DNA of 64,000 nucleotides, taken from NCBI GenBank assembly GCA_023078555.1, contig CM041202.1, positions 5,132,522-5,196,521 on the forward strand, read 5' to 3'. Under the pieces are notes generated by a model. That model did no database searches. It saw nothing but the letters and a program-made list of their open reading frames with translations, and had not been told where the DNA came from. This DNA is from Ulva prolifera. Its lineage: Eukaryota; Chlorophyta; Ulvophyceae; Ulvales; Ulvaceae. Position numbers and translations under genes: made by a program. Position 1 is the stretch's first letter. Each line of letters begins with the position of its first letter. This document shows, piece by piece, positions 1-11,039 of the stretch.

Positions 1-1940
1 GTTTACACAGCACCTCACAGCGTGATAACCACTTGACGTCCTCTGTACATTTAGAAAACGGCTGGCACGATCGATCAGGTCACAAATGATTCAATCGTGT
101 TCAGGCGTGCAGAGACTTATACAGCGAGCCGTCTTCCGCATCTCGCGAGCACTTCGTCGGTGAAGGGCGTGGCTACGGAACACATGGGTAGCCAAGAAGC
201 AAGTGATGCGCTCACAACGTGCACGCAGCAGTACGTCAGCCGTGCCTCGATGATGCTGAATATTTACCCATATGCACGAGATCACCTGCACATGCACACG
301 TATGCACGTTGACGGTGCACACGGGTGATTTCACGTTGAAAACGGAATACACACCCACGTAATATTTTTCAAATACTACCTTAATACATGGGACATGGCG
401 ATCACGGAGCGGCTCCACTTGAAGTGTCGGTCCGTTTATTGGTCTGGCACAGGTGTCTTCCCATCGCAGGTGCAAGTGCGTCAGCAGTCACACACTGAGG
501 TTTCCTGAGTTGTGATCTCAGAGATACATCTCTAGTCAATTACACCTGTGAAGATCAGGAGAAGTCGTATCACAGGTGCGGCTGCTGCGAGATCATGAAG
601 CAGACTGATGCTCTCCAGGTCAGGCTGCGGCGGGGAGCCCTCTCACCTGCTCTGATCAATGCACACCACATTGATGCGCTCCAGGTCAGCCTGATGAATG
701 CACACCACTGGGGGCCAACGCAGCAGCACTGCTGAGGTTGTGGCAACATCACGTCAGGACATAGTGACCCTGTGCTGCTCCTTGCTTTGATCAAGCTCGA
801 GCGCTTCCATGCAGTGCTGCAGGCAGGGCACTTGGCCATGGCACCAAGTGTCAACTGAGAAAAACAGCTGGCCCTGGTTGTTTTGACACCTCACTGCAAC
901 AATCCGATGCATTCTCCAGATGAGGTACACTTCTCACAGCTGGTATCACGCGTGATGTTGTCCACGCCTGATGGGTTGTGAAACAAGGATGCAGAACTAC
1001 TTTCATTTGCTCTTGCGATACACATGCAGAGGCCAGGCGAATGTGACCTCACAATTGCATGTCGGTGTGTGCATGTGTACACGTGATGGTTGGTGCTTTC
1101 GGATGCTGCGTCCTGAGGACTGCTGTGTGGGGCTGGGCATGGCAACTGCACTTGCAACTGTGTCTACGCGTGTCACAACCTGGACATGATGCTGCAGAGG
1201 TGTCTTTGTTGCAGTGGCTGCCATTGTGACACAGACGCTGTCAAGGCGCACAATCATTGGGATGCATGTTGCCTTGCAAGGTCTGCAGACTCACCTCGTT
1301 ACACCAGCATCGACAAAGTCAAATAGAATTAAACAACCATGTAGGCCCCGCATGCGGCCAAGGCACCACACGGTGTGAAGCACACCAGCGCAACGTAACC
1401 TGTTCTTCACATGTCCTAGATTCCTCAGGATTCTCGACAAATGCCAGCCTCTGGACATAAACTCACACCACACTGCTGTCCGCCAGAACAGAAGACGATT
1501 CTTGTACCAGGCTTCGCTGCAGTTTCACACACACCCAACACGCACACACAGCTTATGCTGTGAATGAAATTTCCTCACTGCTCTGTCCACGTCGACATAT
1601 TTCCTGTGTCAATATCTCTCTCAAGTAGATGTTAAAGTATTTCGAGGAGCCTCTTCACTGCTTTCTGCACTGCAGCTGACGGCCTTCTGCCACACGGGCG
1701 CTGCATATTCACTGTAGACATGACTGTGAAGACCCTCAACACACCCCATGACTGTCTCGTACACTTGCAGATGTACGTTGATGGAAAATTGGAAAAATGT
1801 CAGGCATGAGGTGCAGAGCATGCTACACCATGCTCATGCAGCACCCCCTCAGAGGCCTGCAGGCCTGAAATGTTGCACCGAGGCGTGCCAGTGCCTGGCC
1901 ACCACGCCACCGACAGAACAAGCAACCTCTTCAGCTCGAA
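1..1940. other. No gene supported
   Basis: Reading frames here are short, overlap on both strands and show no recognisable domain or convincing exon chain. The stretch around 1509-1545 matches 11214-11250 (a shared aggcttcgctgcagtt core followed by CA-rich sequence), so the right end of this interval belongs to the tandem segmental duplication that also contains the two NB-ARC genes. Near 595-700 a short segment containing ctccaggtcag occurs twice, about 65 bases apart. Confidence 0.5.
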
Positions 1941-1954
1941 AGGGAACGGCCTCA

Positions 1955-2490
1955 TCTAAGGCCTGCTGCCATGGGCGACGCCACCAAAGACATCCCAGAG
2001 TGAATCCCATGGAAACTTGACATACACACACATCCCTACAAATGGAGTGGATTGGACTACCTTACGGCGAACTTCAGACACTGATCCCGCAAGGTCATGG
2101 GAGAGCATGGCCTTCGCATTCACGCTGCCATGGGCCATGCCACCAAACACATCCCACAGACAAACCCATCCACAGACTCCACGAACTAGACTATCGGCGA
2201 GATGACTCTTGGGACTGCCCCACATATATTTGCAAACTATTACCCGCACACGATGTCACAGGAGGAGGGCATAACCACCTTGTGCATGCTGCCACGAGCC
2301 ATGCCACCTTAAGACATCCGTGTCAACTCCACTCACAGACCCTACCGACTGCGGTGGTGAAAGGAAGACCGATCGGTCTATTCCACAGACAACTCCCCAA
2401 CCACGCCACAGAACAATCACACGGAAGCGCACAGCAACCCAGATGCTGTTCCACAAGACATCCCAAAAACAAGCAACAGACGGTTGCAAC
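1955..2490. repeat. Degenerate tandem repeat, period about 158 bp, four copies
   Basis: The segment containing ctgccatgggc, then gccaccaaa and acatccca, recurs near 1969, 2126, 2288 and 2445, at spacings of 157, 162 and 157 bases. The second and third copies differ by scattered substitutions and the fourth is the most worn. It lies downstream of the left NB-ARC gene; only a faint counterpart is visible around 12345-12400 in the duplicated segment. No protein is claimed from it. Confidence 0.55.
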
Positions 2491-2919
2491 CACGCCGTTC
2501 CGCCTGATGCCCAGACCCACCGTTGTGCCATGACAATGCAGTCTGAGCCAAACCTTCCCTTCCCCCCAAAATATGCACCTCCCAACCTGAACATTGGACA
2601 CTGCAACTCGGATATTGGTCATACCCAGGATCAACTCTGGCAGGCACGCTGCAGGTGCCAAACCTAATCGCACCACCGACCACATCCCAAAAAGGAGGTG
2701 GCACTGCAGTGTTCGCTCGCCGCGGCCCTTGCGTCTATTCCTGAGGTTTGTGACCTCAGCCAGGCACGGTGCTGCTCCAATCCGGCTGTGCCCACAGACG
2801 AGCTGTCTGGGTCGGCCACGCCGCAGCAAGCCCAGCCTTGAGTGCCGAGCGCACCCCAGGCAGCGCAGGTGAAGCAGCAACACGAGCTGACACATGCAGC
2901 CAAGGCCGCTGCAGCATGG

Positions 2920-5900
2920 CTAAGGGTGCTGGCCCATGAGGGCGGTGATGTTGTTAACGAAGAATTGCAACGCTGAGGCGCCAGCTGTGGCGGCGGTGGC
3001 GACGGCGGTGGGCAGGCCGACGAGCGCCCGCGCCTCAGTGCACTCTTCAAGGCACTGCCGCAGCAGCTTGTTGAAGCGCAGCTCTGCCTTTTCACCTGCG
3101 CCTCAGCAGACAGTGAGCGTCTAGCGGCAAGATTGGCATTACCGTCTGACATCCAGGACCAGAGTTGCAATAACACGCATATCTGTCGATTTCGGTACGT
3201 TCAATACGCGCATTCTACTCCAACGTACGTCATCAGCGTATAGTACGCGAGTACGTTTCGGACTTGACAACGCTTGCCACAGAGTCGGCAAGAACCATGT
3301 GCTGACATACACGTGGGATGCATCTGAGCTGATTGAGTGCGACGGCGCGCGCCTTGGCCGTCCTCGCGCGTCCGCATTTCTAGAACACGGTGCTGTACCA
3401 GCAGGAGCAGCGCGGCGTCGATGTCAGCCAGCAGCTCGCTGTCAAACTGCGGCACAAATGGTGATTGCGCGGGACAGTCCTGCTGCAGCGGGGCACTCCA
3501 GGCCACATGCCCCGGGCCATCGTCTCCACCTGGCTCCTCCGCCATGCGCACACTGCCGCTGTTGCCATGCGGCGTGCACGCAAACGGCATCGCCGCAGCC
3601 ACACCCCTGGCCGCGCCGCCGGCAAAGCTTCTCAGGGAGCTTGCCACGGATGTGTGCCACAGAACGCCTGGCTGCGCCTCTTCTGCAGCAGCCGCCGCCA
3701 AGGCCTCCCAGGGGTACCACTGTCGGGAGTTGAGGTGTACCACAGCACGCAGCACGACCTTGGCCATGCGTGCGGCGTCCGTCGGCGTCGAGTAGCCGCG
3801 TGGCGGCGCGGTGACCTGGCGCAGGAGGTGCAGGTAGACCTTGTGGTTGACGGTGTCGTAGGTGCTGAGGTGGGACCCGGCGGCCTGCGCGGCGGCCGCG
3901 CTCGGGAGGGGCTGCGCGGCGCATGCCTGCCATGCATCTTTGAAGTCGTCGGACAGCGTGTTGGCGGTGCTGTGGAGCTCGGGGTCCATGATATGAAAGC
4001 GCACGGCCGAGTCGATGAGCTTCAGGAGGTGGGGCATGCCCTGGCACTGCTCAACACAGGAGCGGATCGCAACCTGCAGACACATGTGTGTGTGTGTGGA
4101 GCCACTGTGTTGCAGTCTGGACTGACCTACCGTAGGTCAGTGTCTGACGGCACCCAGAACTGCTGGGTCAAAATCCGCCATGTATGTATGCATGAAAACA
4201 TAGCCGTATCCAATTGGACATTGACAACTCCGAAATCCGGGACCGAAAGAGGCATCCAAGCAACATGCTGCCGCAAACTCTGACTTGCGCCACAGAATGC
4301 AACAACACGAGCCAACTCAGCGAGAGGGGACGGGCAAACTGCAACACCGGACACCCCAGCATCACCACCAACACCATCAACACCGACAATAAGAACAACT
4401 GCTACATCAGACCACGAAACACCAGAGGCACTGTCACAAGGACCTGGCCGTGCGAGCAACTGCCGCACCAAAACTGCAACGGCGGAGACATGCCGATCAC
4501 GATGTGCCACTGGGACAGGTGGCAGAACTGCCCCGATGGGTGCACGTGCGATGTAGGATGTGAAGACATCAGCAGCATGTGAATATTCCAAATGCTTTTC
4601 ACTACGGTGCCTACACAAGAAAGGAGACAGACCAGAACGAGCAGACATTAGCACACGCACAAGACCGGGCTCAACGCAGTCCATAAACGGGGCTAGTGAC
4701 CCTAGTTCGTGTGTAATCACACTACGCAACCACTCTCCAGTGACCTTATTGTCGCAACCACGCTTCTCAAATCGTTGTTCAAGGTATGCCAACCACATGA
4801 CAGCCACGACCTTCTCACGGGTAAGATTTGAGTACGTAAGAGGGCTTTGTTTGGACGGCTGATCATACGTGCTGAGACGTTTGGACATGTCATATGTAAG
4901 GTTGGAGCTTCGCCATCATAGCTGCAAGCAAGCGCGCGCTACGGACTGTACAGTCAATACACAACTCGCCCGATGGCCTGGCATGTATGCAAACCTGCTC
5001 TGATGCGCCACCGCCACCCTCGCTGGGCTGTTGACCCAGTCACCTACGCAGGACTCTCATGCATTTGTGTGTGATTGGAAAGCCACACACTGGACGTCCA
5101 GCTGGCAGATGTAGGACACAATGAGCCAACCCCTGGTCCTCGTCAGGCATTGCAGGCAGTCTGTTGTGTGATAAGGAAGCTTTAGAGCGGGAACACGCAC
5201 CTTCACAGCGGGCGAAGCTGCACCGGCGTCTGCGCGACGCGCGCCGCCCCGTGCCAGCAGCACCGCCAGCTTGAACATGACATGCTTCTCGTTCTCCGCG
5301 CATGTGAGCTCAAAGCAAATCGCACCCGGCAGCAGTGCTCTGCCGACGGCCGGGTTGCTGGTGGTGATCAGGAGGCTGGAGGTGCCGAGGCGGCGCACAA
5401 GCTTGGAGAGCGCGCCGTGCTGGTAGAAGCACGCCGGGTCCTGAAGGTCGTCGAGCACGAGCAGCGAGGCGCTGGTGCCGGCAGCGTCTGCGAGGTCCTG
5501 GATGATCTCAAAGTCGGTGCGATCCTGCACCGCGGCGTCACTGGGAGAGCTATCCGCATTTCGCTGAACTCTGGTGCGGAAGTGCTGGGTGCGCGGCCCC
5601 ACAACCACATGCAGCACCTCTGCAACCACACACGAGCAGCTGATCAAGCCCATGCGCAGGTACGGCCAAGACACGAAATGTACAGACACGCATAGAGCAC
5701 CTTCGCAACAGGTTCGGGCTCGAATCACTGGTGCACAATGCAGGTGGACCTGCTACTTTACCATCTTCGGCGTTATGAACATGGCCGGCGCGGAAGCCCA
5801 CGAACCCGAAGCACGGACAGCTGCATCGCACGAGTTGACATGAACACATCAGCGGCTGCCGCGGGAGCCTCCGCCTAGCCAACACGGCGTTGAGTGCCTT

Positions 5901-7258
5901 GTGATGACATGTCGCAGCAACGGCAGCAGGGGGAGGACTGGCCGTACCGCCGAGGCACTGTTGCCTGTCCACGAACGGTACACATCTGCATAGTTCTCGC
6001 ACTTGCCATCCGTGCACAGGTAGTAGGACGTGCGGTCGAATTTCTCGGCAAGCATGCTCTGCACTCACACGCACACGGCATTGAGGGTGGCTGCATGGTA
6101 GCTGCCAGATCAGGAGGCGCAAGGGACCTGTAAGGCTGGCCTGGTCGAGGCAGACCCAAATGACCAGCAACGCTGCTCGGAGTGACAGGGCGCGCCAAAA
6201 AGACCCCACCAATGACACCAGCACACCGCGAGAAGTGCGACCACACAGGCATGGAATAGAGGTAGCAGAGCAGCAGCCAACAGGCGCGTGCACCAGCCGC
6301 AGCGCACCTGGCTGTCGACAAGCCACCGAATCTCATCTGCAAGCGCACTCTTGCCGAGAGCTGGCGCGCCATACACCACCACGATCTTTGCCTCGCCATT
6401 GTACAGTGCCTCTGCGACGCGGCCGAACAGGGGCGGCCGCACATAGTGCATCTGCTGCTGCTGAGCAATGCGGACCATGCTGCGCGCTTCGTCGACCGAG
6501 GTGCACACCTTGCCCAGCGCCTCCAGCGCGTCATGCAGCAGCTTCCGCTGCGCTGCGCTCACATGGTAGCAGACGGTGCCGGCGATGCAGGCCAGCACGC
6601 AGCGGCCGCGGTCCACCCAGCCTCTGCCGCCACCGGTCTCACCGTCCGGGGCACTGCTCGTGTCTTCACCGGTGGCTGGATGGCGCATGCATGAGAATCC
6701 CAAACAGGAGCCGGTGCTGCTCGCTGCGCTGCCGCTGGCGGCCCCCGTGGTGCCTTTGCCGTGTGGTGCGACAGGGCGCACGGTGCCGCTGGACCGCGGC
6801 CCCAGCGATGACAGCCCCGGAAGGATGCGCGGAATCTTGTGCGGTGACGGCGGGAGCCAGTCCGCCGACTGGCAGTGGTCCACTGAGGCAAGCTCTGCCG
6901 CGATGCCGGACACGGCGCTCTCTACCGACACGCCGCGCTCAGTGCCGGCCGGCGCGGGCGTCGCGGCGGGTGCGTAGCGCTGAGTCTCCGCAACCGCCGC
7001 CTCTGTCCGCAGCTGGAGATTCCGAACGGCGTCGGTAAGCATCTCAAAGTGCTCTGGAGCCATCTCAAGCATCAGCAGGCGGTCGAGGCGCTGGGCGGCC
7101 TTCTCGGCGGCAGAGATGGCGGCCTGAGCTTGCACCATGGCAGGCTTGAGAGTGCGCTGCCGATGCTTGTGGCTGTAGTAGCCCGAGACGAGGCTGGTGA
7201 GCACAGAGAGGCATGTGTTGAACTCCTCGATGACAGCTGAGGCGGCGCCGACTTCCAT
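2920..7258 (-). CDS. NB-ARC (STAND/NLR-like) protein without LRR, five exons (copy A)
   Basis: Exons on the minus strand are 7258-6308, 6058-5948, 5524-5201, 4073-3353 and 3095-2920; they join in frame to give 760 residues. The N-terminus is helical and Ala-rich. The Walker A motif GAPALGKS is at about 297-304 and Walker B LLVLDD at about 375-380. The RNBS-B-like SSLLITTSN is near 403-411 and the GLPL-type CQGMPHLLKL near 472-481. Their spacing fits NB-ARC ATPase switches, which in known members bind ATP/ADP and oligomerise in immune or death signalling. I see no TIR domain, LRR, WD40 or TPR; the last 280 residues are an unassigned helical region. Intron 4 has a GC donor (3352-3351). The sequence dlpMEVG just before the chosen ATG follows an acceptor-like ctgcag and is shared with copy B, so a 5' exon may be missing. 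The NB-ARC call is firm; the exact ends are less so. Confidence 0.82.
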
Positions 7259-9540
7259 GGGCAGGTCCTGCAGCAGCAATAGTGGCCGTCACTGGTTCTT
7301 AGCAGGAAGCTGTGCTGCTGTGAAAGAGTATGTCCGCGTTTGAGTATGCATGAACACATCGCCATCACCGTTGGTACAGGGACAGACCCAGGACCCGGGA
7401 GATGATGCAGCTCGTACAGTTGACTGATCTACAATGATGTACATGACCTTGCAGGTTATGGAGGTCACTGTTCTGTGAACAATGGACATGTTGCTGTACG
7501 GCAGGTATATGTGTGTATGGCGAAGTGCCCTGAGCCATATGGGGCGGCTCAGTCGCAGATGTAATGAACGGCTGGCTGAAGTTCGGTGCACATCCATGCA
7601 TGTGTTGCATGCCAAGCTATGTATGGCGTGCACATCACAACACTCTCATCCGCCATACGTAAGTAGCTATCGATGTCAACCGTGTCTCCTTTGAAGGTGC
7701 GTTTGTCCCCGACGTGCCGTCGTGTTTGCGTGGTTGTGACTTCAAGTGTTTTGATACCGGTACCGAGTATGTGCGCTACTGACTTATTTGACGTGAGGCA
7801 AGTGTGGCGAGGCTTGTCGTACGACGACAGTAGTTGCAGTTGCTGCATGCGTTACATGTGAGGATGGATGTGCCCGCTGCATGGGTCAGCTACAGGCTCT
7901 GCAGCGGTGTTCTGAGGCAAAGCAACATTGTGGCAGTCACTCAGGGCGACAGGTTCCAGCCATGGACGTACCTCGTATTGCAGCGTCTCTTTCATGCAGT
8001 ATTTTGGACAGTCTTTGAACTGACGCACAGATGTGATGGGAGTTGTTTATCCTGAACTGATGGCTGCCTTGTATGAGGTGAATTGCACGTCACGAACTCC
8101 TGATGCCGCATGGCGGCCAGCCTCTGATCACTTCACTCTGGTCTAGCGTTCACTGAATAGACCCCTGTGCTTGAACTTGGATCGTTTGTGCAAGGACCCA
8201 GGTGACTGCAAAAAAAAAAAACTCAGACAGTGGCGAAGCCAATCTACAAATGCACAGCCACGTTGAGCATCGCAATGGAACAGGATATCCGGGGTGCACT
8301 GTGTTACAAGGATATAGGTGGCGAGGCGGGCAGCACTGTGTGATTCAGCTAGTCTGTTGTCGGACACCTCTAACTGCATGATGATTGACAACTGCGTACT
8401 ACTAGTAGGTGGCCTTTTCAATTTATCAGCTGGACTAGCACAGCTTCACGCTGCATCTTGTTCATGGCATCGGGCCTCCCGGCCTATCGAGCATCATTGT
8501 CGAAATTCTGTGGCGTATGAAACGTCGACGCACGCCCACGCGACCACCAGCACGCCTGGCACCCCATACCCACGCAAAAAAAATGCGTGCAGATGCCATG
8601 GCGCTTCCGTCTAAGTTTGTGTTGGCGGAGCCGTCCAGATACACGAGGGCTCACGACAACTGGAGCATGAGCTGGACCGCTGTCTAGGTACAGGGCAGAG
8701 GCCGAACATGCCGTCAGCATGCCGTCCGGATATGCATGCTCAGGACATTCGGTGGCGGGCGCAAGCGAGGTCTTCTGCTCATAGACTCGCCCACAGCTCA
8801 GCAAAGTGACCGGCCCAGCCTTGAACGAGTGCTCGAGCTAGCTGGCCAGTCGCGCATGTGTACACTCGCAAGGCGCAAGCAGCTGCAGCCCGTAGCGAGT
8901 CACAGGCCGAAAGCTGAATAGTAGTCCCAAGTAGGAGCACACCTTGCACGTATCTTCCGGAATAGTCGCTGGCGAAAGGCCGCAGACCTTGCGCTGCAGT
9001 GTTCAGCCGGGTCAGCTGCAGGTCACCGATGTCATTTGCAGGTCACTCGATGATCACTGAGTCATCATGATGGACGAGGAAACGGGCGAGAGCAGCGCTC
9101 ATACACAGTTCTCTGGCGTAGCAACAGCGCGCGGAGTTGACTGAATTCGAGTGATCAACACACAGACATGTGAATTGTGCTACAACGTCACAGCTGCACG
9201 TGCAACGATCGCTTGAGAAGATGACTTCGTACTCCTCTACAGTTGTCAACAGGCAATATAAGCTGAACCGTCGCACCCGGCAAAGACCGGGTCGTTCACA
9301 AGCGCAAAACAGGCGCGCCGAGCAGACAGCAGACGCGTGGAGCGGACATGGAGTCACGCGCCTCGACGCCAGCCGTCGCAGGCGGCAGGAAGGTGAAGCC
9401 AATCGAGGCCGATGGAAAGCACAGGCATGGCTTCGCTCGCGCGTTCACGTTCACAGGACACCCCATATGCATGCATGCATTGATTGCATATTCGACATGG
9501 TTCTCGCAACATAGGATCACAGAACAATCCACAGCAGGGC
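7259..9540. other. Upstream flank of the NB-ARC gene, no gene supported
   Basis: Parts of this stretch match the upstream flank of copy B: around 7300-7330 matches 16775-16795, and around 7917-8000 matches 17775-17855. It therefore belongs to the segmental duplication and may hold the promoter or a 5' exon. An A-run lies near 8211-8221. I see no convincing coding exon. Confidence 0.45.
8303..8336 (-). mobile_element. LINE 3'-end stub
   Basis: On the minus strand the sequence ends ...atccttgtaac and is preceded by a ctgcccgcct block, the same terminal signature as the longer LINE fragment at 10657-11025 and as other stubs in this window. A nearly identical stub is at 10191-10224. No clear target duplication is visible here. 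Confidence 0.45.
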
Positions 9541-10160
9541 TCTGTAGGCCGGTTTTTGTCCTGGTCGGGAAAACCGAAGCCATACCCCTTTTTTTGTCGG
9601 GCTGGCCCCGGCAAGTAGCCTGCTGGATGTCGGGTTGCCCGCCGGCCTCGAGGATCCAGGTTCTGTCGGGGGTGACATGTCACAAACAATTTTCGGGTGA
9701 TTTTCATTAGTGTTTAGCATTAGCGTTCTGCAGCCAATTTCTTCGATCTACTGGCTTCGTTGCAGCCCTGGTCGGCTGATGCAGAAGTTTCGGCCCGTGC
9801 CCAATGAACCCGAACGAATGCAAGGTCATTTTCACAATGCGCAAGCAGCAATTTCTTAATCAACATTGTTGCGACTCAACTGGTGAATACTCGTTCATTG
9901 CAATATGTATACACATATCCGGATATCCGGTGCCTTCAGGCCCGCCAAGCTGGCGGGACCAGGGCCGACAGGATTTGGGGATCCCGACAAGCTGTCGGCG
10001 TTTGTCGTGGATCATGAAAAGCACCATTGGCGGCCGGCAGGCGTGCCCGCCAGCTCCCCCCTGGCTTGTCGGGGAAACCGACTGTGAGCGAGGCGAGCCG
10101 TCGCTCGCTTCGCTCACAGTCGGGATTTATTGCCCTTTTGCATTTTTTTTGTCGGGAAAG
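9541..10160. repeat. Cluster of GC-rich palindromes around repeated TGTCGGG
   Basis: At least six copies of TGTCGGG or GTCGGG are spread over 600 bases, with several short hairpins that have AGC loops: CCCGCCA/TGGCGGG at 9941-9957 and CCGACA/TGTCGG at 9984-9998. There is also a CCGGATATCCGG palindrome at 9919-9930. Clusters like this are typical of the GC-rich palindromes in some algal organelle genomes, so an organelle-derived insert or an organelle-style selfish repeat is possible. No coding sequence is claimed. Confidence 0.5.
10078..10123. repeat. 21-bp inverted repeat with a 4-base loop
   Basis: The arm 10078-10098 pairs with 10103-10123 around the loop cgtc. Only one position is not a Watson-Crick pair, and it would be a G-T wobble in RNA. 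The right arm contains GCTCGCTTCGCTCAC, close to the GCTCGCTTCGCTCGC at 35971-35985 in the RAP gene intron. No U-run follows, and in a nuclear setting a transcription terminator is unlikely. Confidence 0.8.
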
Positions 10161-10190
10161 CGATCAGGATGTAGAGCCCTGATCCACAGT

Positions 10191-10224
10191 GTTACAAGGA
10201 TGAAGCCGGCAAGGCGGGCAGCAC
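10191..10224 (-). mobile_element. LINE 3'-end stub
   Basis: Reads gttacaagga then aaggcgggcagcac on the plus strand, i.e. the reverse complement of the LINE 3' terminus. It lies directly after the palindrome cluster and before a C18 homopolymer at 10244-10261. Confidence 0.45.
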
Positions 10225-10656
10225 AATCCATGAAGACGGCAAGCCCCCCCCCCCCCCCCCCTGGTTACCAGGATCAAGTCGGCGAGCGCCCCCGTGGACC
10301 GGACACATATCTCATGGGGGTTGTCACACAGTGTCGATGATGGCAGCGGCATCATGCATGCTACCCACAGTGCTGGCTATTGAGGGTCAGGTGCTGCGGT
10401 AGATTCGTGTGCTGTCTGAGGTAGATCATGAACTAGGTGCTGCTGATTACATGACTGACACAGACACATGTGCACGCGACATGTTACGGCAGGGCTTGCC
10501 AAAGGATCTCACCTGACATCTGTGTGGGCCAAGCAAACAGCATCAATACCAGACAGCACATCATCAAAGTCGTGCACCGTATCCACTTGAAGGGTCTGCA
10601 GACTCTTCAGATTCATGCATGTCTCTGTGTGCACGATCATACAACAATTCAGGCAC

Positions 10657-11025
10657 GCGGGACGTGCAGAAACGCGCTGCTTATCGTTTGTACGACCCTG
10701 CTGCGTATAGTTTCGTGCCGTTGTCGCATGAGACGCATGGTCGCTTGGGGCGGCCTGCCATGAATCACTTGAATCGGCTGGCGGAGGTTGCGTCTCGGTG
10801 TGGTAAGGTGAACCGTGCTTTGTTTGTGACGAATGCTCTGCGCCGGTTGAGTGTGGCGTTGTGCAAGGGGAATGCTCTTGTGCTCCGTGCGGGGCTTCAA
10901 TCTTTAGCTGGCATCACCGGCCGAGCTGTGGTACGTGCTCGTGCCCGGCCTAGTGCCATGACTGCGTGAGTGGATTTGCGTGTGTATTCCTGGCAACGGC
11001 TCGCTGCCCGGCCTCTGTCCTTTGT
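10657..11025 (+). mobile_element. 5'-truncated LINE with C-terminal coding region
   Basis: A 369-bp insert is flanked by a perfect 14-bp target duplication, AACAATTCAGGCAC, at 10643-10656 and 11026-11039. The open frame to the stop at 10967-10969 contains FVPLSHETHGRLGRPAM and then ALRRLSVALCKGNAL. This matches the pattern (FVP..ETxGRLG, then LSVALCRGN) found near the C-terminus of many algal non-LTR retrotransposon polyproteins. Reverse transcriptase and endonuclease regions are absent, as expected of target-primed integration that stopped early. The 3' end, ...ctgtcctttgt, defines the terminus shared by the short stubs elsewhere. The perfect duplication suggests a fairly recent insertion. 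Assignment to a LINE clade is not possible from this piece. Confidence 0.72.
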
Positions 11026-11039
11026 AACAATTCAGGCAC

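Noticed and set aside
2323-2895. Minus-strand open frame of 190 codons
   Set aside because: It runs through the degenerate 158-bp tandem array and has Cys/Leu/Arg-rich shadow composition with no domain.
10078-10123. Rho-independent terminator
   Set aside because: The window is eukaryotic nuclear DNA, there is no U-run, and no gene ends here.
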